64,000 nucleotides of DNA, taken from the NCBI RefSeq assembly GCF_019192965.1, contig NZ_JAHTKU010000005.1:1-64000 (forward strand). Direction: 5' to 3'. The notes under the pieces were generated by a model. That model was not told the DNA's origin and did not search any database. It saw nothing but the letters and a program-made list of their open reading frames with translations. This document shows, piece by piece, positions 25,491 to 32,484 of this stretch. How positions within the stretch are numbered: position 1 is the stretch's first letter; each line of letters opens with the position of its first letter. The stretch comes from Nocardioides daeguensis (GTDB lineage: Bacteria > Actinomycetota > Actinomycetes > Propionibacteriales > Nocardioidaceae). The translations under genes and the position numbers were made by a program.

Positions 25491-26354
25491 TCACTTCTCG
25501 ACGTAGCTGTAGCCGCTGACCAGCCAGGAGCCGGTGCTGCCGTCGAGTGCCCAGGTCGAGACGAGCGTCTTGCCCGTGCTCGGCGCGTAGACGTCGCCGT
25601 AGACGTTGACGACGAAGGCGTCGGCGGTCGTCTCCGGGTCCTTGAAGTCGTACTCGGCGTTGGACATCTCCAGGTTGCCGGCCACGGCCTCGCAACCCGC
25701 CTGGTCGGTGAACTCCGAGGCGAAGTAGGCCGGCGTGCTCAGGCCCTCGACCGCGAGGCAGTCGCCCTCGAGCAGCGAGTCGAGGAAGGCCCGCGCGGTG
25801 ATGGTGGGGTCGTCGGTCGGCACCGCGTCGAGGTCGCCGCCGTCGGTGTCCTCGGTCGTCGGCTCGTCGGTCGGCTCGTCCGGATCATCGGTCTCGTCGG
25901 TCGCCTCGGTCGTCTCGGAGGTCTCGTCGTCCTTGGCGGACGGCTTGTCGTCGTCACCGCCGAAGACGGTGAAGGCGAGCACCGCCACCACACCGAGGAC
26001 GAGGACCACGACGCCTGCGACGATCGCGACGACCAGGCCCTTCTTGCCCCCGCCCCCGCCGGTCGGCGGGGCCGGGAAGCCACCGCCGGGCCCACCGGGG
26101 TAGCCCGGTCCGCCGGGATAGCCGGCTCCCGGGTACCCGGGAGCGGGCGGCTGCGCGGGGTAGCCGGGCTGCGGGTAGCCCTGCGCCGGTGGTTGCTGCG
26201 GGTAGCCGGGGGCCGGAGGCTGTGGGGGGTAGCCCGGCTGGGCCGGCTGGCCCGGGGCACCGTAGGGAGGCACAGGAGCGCCACCCGCGGGCGGCGCCAT
26301 CTGGGTCGGGGGCTGTTCGCCCGGCTGCCCAGGTGGGGGGAACTGGTCACTCAC
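25491..26354 (-). CDS. Proline-rich single-pass membrane protein with one external DUF4878-like domain
   Basis: This 287-residue protein has a cytoplasmic Pro/Gly/Tyr/Gln-rich N-terminus with PGYP repeats (residues 1-100) and one membrane helix (about 105-127). An acidic Thr/Asp/Glu spacer follows, then an external domain of about 100 residues beginning ARAFLDSLLEGDC with two cysteines. The external domain resembles each of the two domains of the gene at 27763-28731. No function is known; the layout suggests a surface sensor or scaffold. GTG start without a clear ribosome site. Confidence 0.7.
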   Translation of the reverse strand: MSDQFPPPGQPGEQPPTQMAPPAGGAPVPPYGAPGQPAQPGYPPQPPAPGYPQQPPAQGYPQPGYPAQPPAPGYPGAGYPGGPGYPGGPGGGFPAPPTGGGGGKKGLVVAIVAGVVVLVLGVVAVLAFTVFGGDDDKPSAKDDETSETTEATDETDDPDEPTDEPTTEDTDGGDLDAVPTDDPTITARAFLDSLLEGDCLAVEGLSTPAYFASEFTDQAGCEAVAGNLEMSNAEYDFKDPETTADAFVVNVYGDVYAPSTGKTLVSTWALDGSTGSWLVSGYSYVEK

Positions 26355-26364
26355 GCGCGTGAGC

Positions 26365-27243
26365 CTAGTGGTAGACGGGCTCCGGGAAGGGCGATTCGCG
26401 CCGACGGCGCGACCAGAGCCCGAGGGCCACGAGGACCAGCCCGGCGGGAGCCGCCACGAGGAACCCGCGGGCGTAGGGCTCGAGCGAGTCCAGCACCGCG
26501 TCGAGCAGCACCCCGGCAAGCTCACGACGCCCCACCGCGACCCGGTCGAGCACCGCGGAGGACAGGGGGCCCGCGGCGGCGAGCAGCGCCACCGCGCCGA
26601 GGGCCACGCCCAGCAGTGCGAAGCCGGCGGCCCGGGCGCGCCCGCGCCAGCCCGGGGCGGCGAGCAGGGCGATGAGGACGAGGCCGGCCCACACGAGGGG
26701 CAGCAGGCGGGTCGTGCCGTCGACGGCGCGGTACGCCGGCCCGGCCTCCGCGACCCTCGACTCCCGCTCGACCGGGACCCGCAGGGCGACGTCGGGCAGC
26801 AGCCCGACCGGGATGCCGCGGTCCTCCAGCTGCAACAGCACCTGCGCGACCAGTGGCCCGGCGTCGACCGTGATCGAGCCGTCGGCCGGGGCGTCCGGGT
26901 CGTCGAGGACGGCGAGCGCCTGGTCGTGCAGGTCGGCGTTGGCCGTGCGCCAGAACGAGGGGAACTCGGGGCTCTCCACCGCCATCGTCGCCGCGCCCTG
27001 GGCCCACTCGCGCACGGCGACCGGCAGCCCGACCGGGATGTGCTGCTGCAGCGCGAGCACCGCGGCGTCCGCGGCCGCGTCGGCGAGGACCGCCTGCACG
27101 TTCGGGTCGTCGGCGAGGTCGGCGACGGTGTCGACGTACGCCTCCCGGTCGTCGACGCGGGCGGTCAGCCAGGTGCCCGCGATCGCGAACGGGGCGACGA
27201 GGGTGGCGAGCAGGACCGCGACGGCTGCGGAGAAGGAGCGCAC
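26365..27243 (-). CDS. Four-helix membrane protein of unknown function
   Basis: This 292-residue protein has one N-terminal membrane helix (about residues 5-24) and an external domain of about 160 residues rich in Ala, Asp and Val with no cysteines. Three C-terminal helices (starting near LLPLVWAGL, AAGFALLGV and GFLVAAPAG) and an arginine-rich cytoplasmic end follow. It is not recognised as a named family. It is ten bases upstream of the proline-rich membrane protein gene, same strand, so the two are probably co-transcribed. GTG start. Confidence 0.65.
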   Translation of the reverse strand: MRSFSAAVAVLLATLVAPFAIAGTWLTARVDDREAYVDTVADLADDPNVQAVLADAAADAAVLALQQHIPVGLPVAVREWAQGAATMAVESPEFPSFWRTANADLHDQALAVLDDPDAPADGSITVDAGPLVAQVLLQLEDRGIPVGLLPDVALRVPVERESRVAEAGPAYRAVDGTTRLLPLVWAGLVLIALLAAPGWRGRARAAGFALLGVALGAVALLAAAGPLSSAVLDRVAVGRRELAGVLLDAVLDSLEPYARGFLVAAPAGLVLVALGLWSRRRRESPFPEPVYH

Positions 27244-27309
27244 CGGGTCAGGATGCCGCAGAGGGGCACAGCGCCCGATGAGCGACTCAGCCGCGTCGGC
27301 GAAGCCGGA

Positions 27310-27561
27310 TCAGTTGGTGGTGGTGATGATCGCGACCAGTACCACGAACAGCAGCAGGGCGATCGTGGTCATCAGACCCACCCGGAAGCCGATGGTCCGC
27401 TTCACGCTCGGCGGCGGGGGCGGCAGGGCGGGCCCGGCCTGGGCCGGAGGTCCGCCGGCATAGGCCGGTGGTCCACCGGCGTAGGCCGGTGGACCTCCGA
27501 GGTACGGCGGGGGCGGCGGGCCCGGGGGCGGCGGCGGAGCACCGTACGGCGGCTGGCTCAT
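27310..27561 (-). CDS. Small proline-rich tail-anchored-like membrane protein
   Basis: This 83-residue protein consists of about 48 residues of Pro/Gly/Tyr/Ala repeats (GGPPAYA twice, GGPPAQA once) and one C-terminal membrane helix (VGLMTTIALLLFVVLVAIITT) ending four residues from the stop. The MSQPP start is shared with the gene at 27763-28731. Proline-rich plus one helix is the common plan of this cluster; here the external domain is missing. Function unknown. Confidence 0.6.
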   Translation of the reverse strand: MSQPPYGAPPPPPGPPPPPYLGGPPAYAGGPPAYAGGPPAQAGPALPPPPPSVKRTIGFRVGLMTTIALLLFVVLVAIITTTN

Positions 27562-27573
27562 GCGGGCAGCCTA

Positions 27574-27733
27574 GGGCGTTTCTCCCAAGTGAGCGCCGTC
27601 GCGAGCGGCGTTTCCGGCCGATCTGGCAAGGCGGCGGAGCGAAGTCGTGCCGGATCGCCCTTCGAGCGACGCCAACGCCGCCAGATCGAGTCGGAAACGT
27701 CGCGGAGCAGGCGGGGACTTGGGAGACACGCCC
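27574..27733. repeat. Large imperfect inverted repeat
   Basis: GGGCGTTTCTCCCAAGT (27574-27590) pairs with 27717-27733 at 16 of 17 positions. Further in, the blocks CGTTTCCG and CGATCTGGC on the left are matched by complementary blocks near 27680-27700 on the right. The element fills the gap between the stop of the gene at 27763 and the start of the small gene at 27310-27561, and shows no coding signs. Confidence 0.65.
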
Positions 27734-27762
27734 TCGTCAGGAAGGTGCCGCTGTGGGGCCGG

Positions 27763-28731
27763 TCAGCCGGCGTCGCTCACCTTCCACCGACCGCTCTCGC
27801 GGACCAGGTGGAACAGCGACTTCTCGGTCGAGCCGTAGATCGTGAGCTCGACCGGCACGCTGGCCTTCGCCGCCTCGACGCTCGGCTTCCCGACCTTCCA
27901 GGTCACCGCCTCACCCAGCTCGGTGGGGATCTCCTGTGCGTCACAGCTGCCCTCGTCGGCGAGGTAGGCCGCCGTGACGAGGTCCTCGGCGGTCGCGCAG
28001 TCGCCGGAGAAGGCCGCATCGAGGAAGGCCTCCACGACCGCCGCCGGCTCGTCCGGCACCGCGCCGGCACTGCTCGAGCCCTGTGCGGTCGGGCTGGCCG
28101 GATCGGTCGGGGTCGTGACGCCGCCGCTCGGCTCGCCGCTCGCCCCATCGCTGGGGCTCGCGGAGGTGGCGCTGCGCATGGCGTCGTAGGACGCCACCCG
28201 CCAGGCGCCGTCGACCTTCTCGAGCAGGAAGGTGTAGGTGGCGCTGCCGGCGGGGCTGGTGAAGTCGGCCGGGACGCTCGCGGTCGAGCCGTCGATGCTG
28301 GCGTCGTGGACCTCGGAGTCGACGTCCTCGGTCGCGAGCAGGCGGAACGCCTCCGACTCACAGGGCTCGCTCGCCCTCGCCTCCACGGTCAACAGCCTCT
28401 CGGCGGCCGCGCAGTCGCCGTCCTCGGCCGCGTCGACCAGCTCCTCGACGACGTCCTCGGGCGCGCCGGCGGTGGGGGCGTCCGCGTCGTCGGCATCGCC
28501 GTCGTCACCGGTGAGCGCGAGGACCAGCCCGACCGCGACCCCGATGAGGAGGACCACCCCGACCACGGCGAGCACGATCCACAGCCGCTTGCCCTGCTCC
28601 TTGCCCGGGGCCCTGACCGGACCGCCCGGGGGCGGCGGGAGGGGCGCCCCGGGCGGCGGGAACGGCGGCGGGCCTGCGGGCGGAGGAGGCGGCGGGAACG
28701 ACGGCGGGCCAGTGGGGGGCGGCTGGCTCAT
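27763..28731 (-). CDS. Proline-rich single-pass membrane protein with duplicated external domain
   Basis: This 322-residue protein has a proline-rich cytoplasmic part (residues 1-40), one membrane helix (about 50-72) and two related external domains of about 90 residues. Each has an alpha-helical EEL(V/F)DA...GDC..AE start, a second cysteine and a closing W(R/K)V strand (near VDGAWRVASYD and ESGRWKVSDAG). A Ser/Thr/Pro-rich linker joins them. The fold suggests DUF4878 or a lumazine-binding-like (NTF2) domain. Its ATG overlaps the previous stop by one base. Function unknown. Confidence 0.7.
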   Translation of the reverse strand: MSQPPPTGPPSFPPPPPPAGPPPFPPPGAPLPPPPGGPVRAPGKEQGKRLWIVLAVVGVVLLIGVAVGLVLALTGDDGDADDADAPTAGAPEDVVEELVDAAEDGDCAAAERLLTVEARASEPCESEAFRLLATEDVDSEVHDASIDGSTASVPADFTSPAGSATYTFLLEKVDGAWRVASYDAMRSATSASPSDGASGEPSGGVTTPTDPASPTAQGSSSAGAVPDEPAAVVEAFLDAAFSGDCATAEDLVTAAYLADEGSCDAQEIPTELGEAVTWKVGKPSVEAAKASVPVELTIYGSTEKSLFHLVRESGRWKVSDAG

Positions 28732-29165
28732 CAGGGGCTCACCTGCTCGAGGTAGTCGGAGAACCACGACTCCAGGTCGGCCGGGTCCGTCGGGAACGGG
28801 GGGATGTCGTCCGGGATGCCCGACGGGACACCGCTGGGGACCTTCGTCGGCAGGTCCGGCAGGCTCGGGCCGCCGCCGGGCAGGCCGGGCAGGCCCTCGG
28901 TCGGCAGGTCGCTCGGGAAGTCCGAGGCGTCGATCGTCGGCAGGTCGAGCGTCGGCTCCGTCGCGGGCGCGCCGGGCGTCGTACTGCTGCTGGAGTCCTC
29001 GCTGACCGGGTCGGTGTCGCCGTCGTCGCGTCCGACGAGGAGGAACGCGGCGAGCGCCACGACGGCGATGGCCAGGAGCACACCGCCGACGGCGACGACG
29101 GCCCTCAGGCCGCGGCCGCCGCCCACCTCGAGGGAGGGACCGCCGGTCGGGAGCTCGGGAGACAC
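28731..29165 (-). CDS. Single-pass membrane protein with Pro/Asp-rich external tail
   Basis: This 144-residue protein has a short cytoplasmic N-terminus, one membrane helix (about residues 20-44) and a low-complexity external tail with repeated L-P, G-P and D-P steps ending in ESWFSDYLEQVSP. It is first of a tightly spaced leftward group with the duplicated-domain protein. GTG start, 39 bases from the divergent GntR gene. No family recognised. Confidence 0.6.
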   Translation of the reverse strand: MSPELPTGGPSLEVGGGRGLRAVVAVGGVLLAIAVVALAAFLLVGRDDGDTDPVSEDSSSSTTPGAPATEPTLDLPTIDASDFPSDLPTEGLPGLPGGGPSLPDLPTKVPSGVPSGIPDDIPPFPTDPADLESWFSDYLEQVSP

Positions 29166-29204
29166 GGCCTCACCCTAGACGAGCCGGGCTTGCAGAATGG
29201 GGGC

Positions 29205-29909
29205 ATGGCCGGAGCGTCCACGCCACCGAAGAGCCCGTTCACCCCGCTCAGCGTCGAGAACGAGTCGACGGTGTCGCGGGTCGCGGCGCAGGTGCGGCGC
29301 GCGATCTTCGAGGGCGACCTGGAGAGCGGTACGGCGCTGCGCGAGGTCGCGCTCGCCGAGGCGCTCGGGGTCTCGCGGCCGACCGTGCGGGAGGCACTGA
29401 CGGTCCTGGTGGCCGAGGGGCTCGCGACCCGGGAGCCGCACCGCGGGGTCACGGTCGCCACGCCGCGCGCCGACTCGGTCCGCGACGTGTGCCGGGCGCG
29501 GTGGGTGCTCGAGGGAGCCGGGGTCCAGGCATGGCCGGCCGCGGACGCCGTACGACGGGCGCGGGTGCGCAGCACCCTCGACGCCTACACGGCGGCGATC
29601 CGGAGCGGCGACGCGTCGTACGAGGAGCTCAACGAGCGCCACCTCTCCTTCCACGTCTCGCTCGTCGAGCTGACCGGCAGCCCCCGGCTGGTGCAGATGG
29701 CCGAGGCGCTGATGGACGAGCTGAGGCTGGCGCTCGCCCAGGTCGAGCGGATGCACCGCAACGCGCACGACGAGGCGGAGTCCCACCAAGGCCTGGTCGC
29801 ACTGCTGGAGGCGGACCGGATCGACGGTCCGGACGGGGCCCACGCGTTCTTGCGCAGGCACATCGACGACGCCGAGGTCGAGATCATCGAGGCGCTCGGT
29901 CTCGAATGA
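29205..29909 (+). CDS. GntR family regulator, FadR subgroup
   Basis: This 234-residue protein has an N-terminal winged helix (about residues 18-80, with ALREVALAEALGVSRPTVREAL and a wing ending in HRGVTVA). The all-helical FCD effector domain follows; candidate metal ligands are in NERHLSFHVSL and DEAESHQGLV. FadR/VanR-type members sense organic acids or acyl-CoAs. Target genes are unclear. Downstream genes follow closely on the same strand, and the leftward membrane-protein group is divergent. The ATG at 29205 starts the protein; an upstream in-frame TTG is less likely. Confidence 0.85.
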   Translation: MAGASTPPKSPFTPLSVENESTVSRVAAQVRRAIFEGDLESGTALREVALAEALGVSRPTVREALTVLVAEGLATREPHRGVTVATPRADSVRDVCRARWVLEGAGVQAWPAADAVRRARVRSTLDAYTAAIRSGDASYEELNERHLSFHVSLVELTGSPRLVQMAEALMDELRLALAQVERMHRNAHDEAESHQGLVALLEADRIDGPDGAHAFLRRHIDDAEVEIIEALGLE

Positions 29910-29921
29910 CACACTGACCCC

Positions 29922-30314
29922 ATGCTGGCCTTCCTGTCCCGTTGGGTGATCACGATCGCCGCGCTCGCCGTGGCCGCGCAGCTCATCGGCGGCATCTGGT
30001 TCGAGGGCGCGAGCGAAGGTCGCGCCGAGCTCGACGACAAGGTCCTTCCGCTGGTGCTGGTCGCGCTGATCTCGTGCGTGGTGACCGCGTGGGTGAAGCC
30101 GTTGCTGACCTTCTTGTCGATCCCGTTCATCCTGGTCACGCTGGGCCTGTTCCTCATCGTGCTCAACGCGCTGCTGCTGCGGTTCACCGCATGGCTGGCC
30201 GACGCGGTCGACATCGGCTTCCACGTCGACGGCTTCTGGCCGGCGGTGTGGGGCTCGATCATCATCAGCATCACGACCTGGTTCCTCGACGCGATGATCG
30301 GCGTCGACGACTGA
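29922..30314 (+). CDS. Phage holin family (DUF360/YvlD-like) membrane protein
   Basis: This 130-residue protein has four predicted membrane helices and the family segment VVTAWVKPLLTFLSIPFILVTLG. Despite the family name these chromosomal proteins are not part of a phage here; no other phage gene is present. They are often linked to envelope stress. Its stop overlaps the start of the phosphatase gene by one base, so the two are translationally coupled. Confidence 0.82.
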   Translation: MLAFLSRWVITIAALAVAAQLIGGIWFEGASEGRAELDDKVLPLVLVALISCVVTAWVKPLLTFLSIPFILVTLGLFLIVLNALLLRFTAWLADAVDIGFHVDGFWPAVWGSIIISITTWFLDAMIGVDD

Positions 30315-30817
30315 TGACCGCCGCTCCCCCGCCCCGCACGCCGGGGCGCTACCGCGTCGCGCTCGTCTGCCTCGGGAACATCTGCCGCTCCCCGATGGCC
30401 GACGTCGTGCTCGCCGCCCGCGTGGCCGACGCGGGCCTCGACGACCGCGTCGAGGTGGTCAGTGCCGGCACCGGGACCTGGCACGTCGGCGAGCCGATGG
30501 ACCGCCGGGCCGCGGCCCTGCTCACCGCCGAGGGCTACGACGCCAGCCGGCACCGCGCCCAGCAGGTGCTCGCGTCCTGGCTGGTGGAGCAGGACCTGGT
30601 CCTGGCCATGGACCACGACAACCTGCGCGACCTGCGCGACCTCGGCGAGGCCGACCCCGACCGGGTGCGGCTGTTCCGCGACTTCGACCCCGCCGGGCCG
30701 GGCGGCGAGGTGCCGGATCCCTACTTCGGCGGCGACGACGGCTTCGGCACCGTGCTCGCCATGGTGGAGCGGACCTCGGCGGCGCTGGTGGCCGCGGTGG
30801 CCGACGTCGTCGGCTGA
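30314..30817 (+). CDS. Low-molecular-weight protein tyrosine phosphatase
   Basis: This 167-residue enzyme has the active-site loop CLGNICRSP (Cys19, Arg25) and the general-acid loop DPYFGG near residue 137. These enzymes remove phosphate from tyrosine or, in related bacterial arsenate reductases, from arsenate; the DP loop and length point to the phosphatase. It follows the holin-like gene with a one-base overlap. Its physiological substrate is unknown. Confidence 0.9.
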   Translation: MTAAPPPRTPGRYRVALVCLGNICRSPMADVVLAARVADAGLDDRVEVVSAGTGTWHVGEPMDRRAAALLTAEGYDASRHRAQQVLASWLVEQDLVLAMDHDNLRDLRDLGEADPDRVRLFRDFDPAGPGGEVPDPYFGGDDGFGTVLAMVERTSAALVAAVADVVG

Positions 30818-30863
30818 GGGGCAGCGAGCCGGCCCGACTGGCCCTACTCACCGGTCACCCTTA

Positions 30864-30889
30864 CGTTTACTAGGACGTCCTAGTAAACG
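30864..30889. promoter_or_regulatory. Perfect 26-base palindromic operator before the 3-hydroxybutyryl-CoA dehydrogenase gene
   Basis: The half site CGTTTACTAGGAC is followed directly by its exact reverse complement. It ends 15 bases before the ATG, leaving room only for the AAGGGGAA ribosome site, so a bound protein would block transcription. A related site centred at 32447/32448 lies between the MarR and icmF genes and matches 18 of the central 24 bases. A shared regulator is likely. Confidence 0.75.
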
Positions 30890-30904
30890 AGCAAGGGGAA
30901 CCAG

Positions 30905-31759
30905 ATGACGAGCATCGAGCGTGTGGGAGTGGTCGGCGGCGGCCTGATGGGGTCGGGCATCGCGGAGGTCAACGCCCGCGCCGGCAAGGACGTGATCGTG
31001 GTCGAGTCCACCCCCGCCGCCGTCGAGGCCGCCCGCCAGCGCCTGGAGACCTCCCTCAAGCGCGCCGAGAGCCGCGGCAAGATCGAGTCGGCCGACGCCG
31101 TCCTGGCCCGGATCCGGGTGGTGGAGGACCTCACCGCCCTCGCCGACCGCGACATCGTGATCGAGGCGATCATCGAGGACGAGCAGGCCAAGACCGAGCT
31201 CTTCCGCCGCCTCGACGAGATCGTGACCAGCCCCGACGCGATCCTCGCCTCGAACACCTCCTCCATCCCGATCATGAAGCTGGCGGTCGCCACCAAGCGA
31301 CCCAGCCACGTCCTCGGCGTGCACTTCTTCAACCCGGTCCCGGTGCTCAAGCTGGTCGAGCTGGTGCCGTCGCTGATGACCGACGAGGCCACCACCGAGC
31401 AGGCCCGCGCGTACGTCCAGGACGACCTCGGCAAGACCGCGATCGACTGCCAGGACCGCGCCGGCTTCGTCGTGAACGCCCTGCTGATCCCGTTCATCTT
31501 GTCGGCGATCCGGATGTTCGAGTCCGGCTTCGCCTCCGCGGAGGACATCGACCACGGCCTGGTCCTCGGCGCCGCCCACCCCCAGGGCCCGCTCGCCCTC
31601 GCCGACCTGATCGGCCTCGACACGGTCAAGGCCGTCGCCGAGTCGCTGTACGAGGAGTTCAAGGAGCCCCTGTACGCCGCCCCGCCGCTGCTCGCCCGGA
31701 TGGTCGAGGCGCGGCTGCTGGGTCGCAAGACCGGCCGCGGCTTCTACACCTACGGCTGA
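30905..31759 (+). CDS. 3-hydroxybutyryl-CoA dehydrogenase
   Basis: This 284-residue NAD(P)-dependent enzyme interconverts 3-hydroxybutyryl-CoA and acetoacetyl-CoA in butyryl-CoA or fatty acid metabolism. The Rossmann motif GGGLMGSGIAE (from residue 11), catalytic histidine in LGVHFFNPVP and C-terminal dimer domain (HPQGPLALADLIGLD) are intact. Length matches FadB2/Hbd. The palindrome in front is shared with icmF, which would supply butyryl-CoA, so joint control makes metabolic sense. Confidence 0.92.
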   Translation: MTSIERVGVVGGGLMGSGIAEVNARAGKDVIVVESTPAAVEAARQRLETSLKRAESRGKIESADAVLARIRVVEDLTALADRDIVIEAIIEDEQAKTELFRRLDEIVTSPDAILASNTSSIPIMKLAVATKRPSHVLGVHFFNPVPVLKLVELVPSLMTDEATTEQARAYVQDDLGKTAIDCQDRAGFVVNALLIPFILSAIRMFESGFASAEDIDHGLVLGAAHPQGPLALADLIGLDTVKAVAESLYEEFKEPLYAAPPLLARMVEARLLGRKTGRGFYTYG

Positions 31760-31778
31760 GGTCTCGGCGCGCGGACAA

Positions 31779-31886
31779 GTAACACGCCGTCCGCCCGACT
31801 ACCTGGCGGTTCTCAGCACGACACACCGGCCGACTCGCCGGCGAACTGCTGAGAACCGGCGACCAGTCGGGTGGACGGCGTGTTAC
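31779..31886. repeat. Long inverted repeat with 40-base arms
   Basis: Arms at 31779-31818 and 31847-31886 match as reverse complements except for one base and a six-base block. The outer 14 bases GTAACACGCCGTCC and the inner 12 bases CGGTTCTCAGCA pair perfectly. The 28-base centre has its own small CCGGC/GCCGG hairpin. It sits between the convergent dehydrogenase and MarR genes, so it may end transcription from both sides. Confidence 0.85.
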
Positions 31887-31897
31887 AGCGGTACCGG

Positions 31898-32401
31898 TCA
31901 GCCGGCGAAGTCGCCCGAGGCCTGGCGGACCTGGCGGAGCAGGTCGTAGGCGTCGGCCTGCTGGTCGCCGTCCAGTCCGGTGACGGCGAAGTCGATCGCG
32001 GTGACCGCCTTGGTCGCCTCGCGGACCGTGGCGCGCCCCTGCGGAGTCAGCCGGGCGAGGGTACGGCGACGGTCGGCGTCGTCGGGCACCCGGATGACGT
32101 AGCCCTGCGCCTCCAGGCGGTCGATCGCGCTGGTCACCGAGGTGGGGTGGACCATCAGCCGCTCGCCGATCTTGCTCAACGGCAGCGAGCCGTGCTGGCT
32201 GAACAGCAGCAGCACGAGCACCTCGTAGCGGGAGAAGGTCAGCCCGAACGGCTTCAGCGCGGCGTCGAGCGCCCCGATCATCAACTGTTGGACCCGCATC
32301 ACCGACGTCGCCAGCCGCATCGCGGTCGCGTCGCCGAAGTGCTCCTCCCACAAGACGCCGGCACGGTCGATCGGGTCGAACGGCAGGCGGGACTCAGACA
32401 C
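31898..32401 (-). CDS. MarR family transcriptional regulator
   Basis: This 167-residue protein has the MarR winged-helix core: helices around LTFSRYEVLVLLLF, recognition helix in GERLMVHPTSVTSAIDRLEAQGYV and wing DDADRRRTLARLTPQG. MarR proteins bind palindromes of about 20 bases as dimers and respond to small acids, phenolics or acyl-CoAs. It is divergent from icmF. The shared gap contains a palindrome also found before the dehydrogenase gene, making this the best candidate for the common repressor. GTG start. Confidence 0.88.
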   Translation of the reverse strand: MSESRLPFDPIDRAGVLWEEHFGDATAMRLATSVMRVQQLMIGALDAALKPFGLTFSRYEVLVLLLFSQHGSLPLSKIGERLMVHPTSVTSAIDRLEAQGYVIRVPDDADRRRTLARLTPQGRATVREATKAVTAIDFAVTGLDGDQQADAYDLLRQVRQASGDFAG

Positions 32402-32435
32402 GGATCGAACCCTAGGGCATCCGAGGACTTTTCCA

Positions 32436-32459
32436 GATTACTTGGACGTCCTACTATCG
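32436..32459. promoter_or_regulatory. Operator-like palindrome between the MarR and icmF genes
   Basis: The core CTTGGACGTCCTA (32441-32453) lies in a degenerate copy of the perfect palindrome at 30864-30889: 18 of 24 positions match, including the central GGACGTCC. It lies 35 bases from the MarR start and 26 from the icmF start. Confidence 0.65.
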
Positions 32460-32484
32460 GAGATCCAACGAGTTTGGAGGACCG

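Noticed and set aside
29922..30314. Holin-like gene as a sign of prophage
   Set aside because: The family is common on chromosomes and no other phage gene, integrase or attachment site is present.
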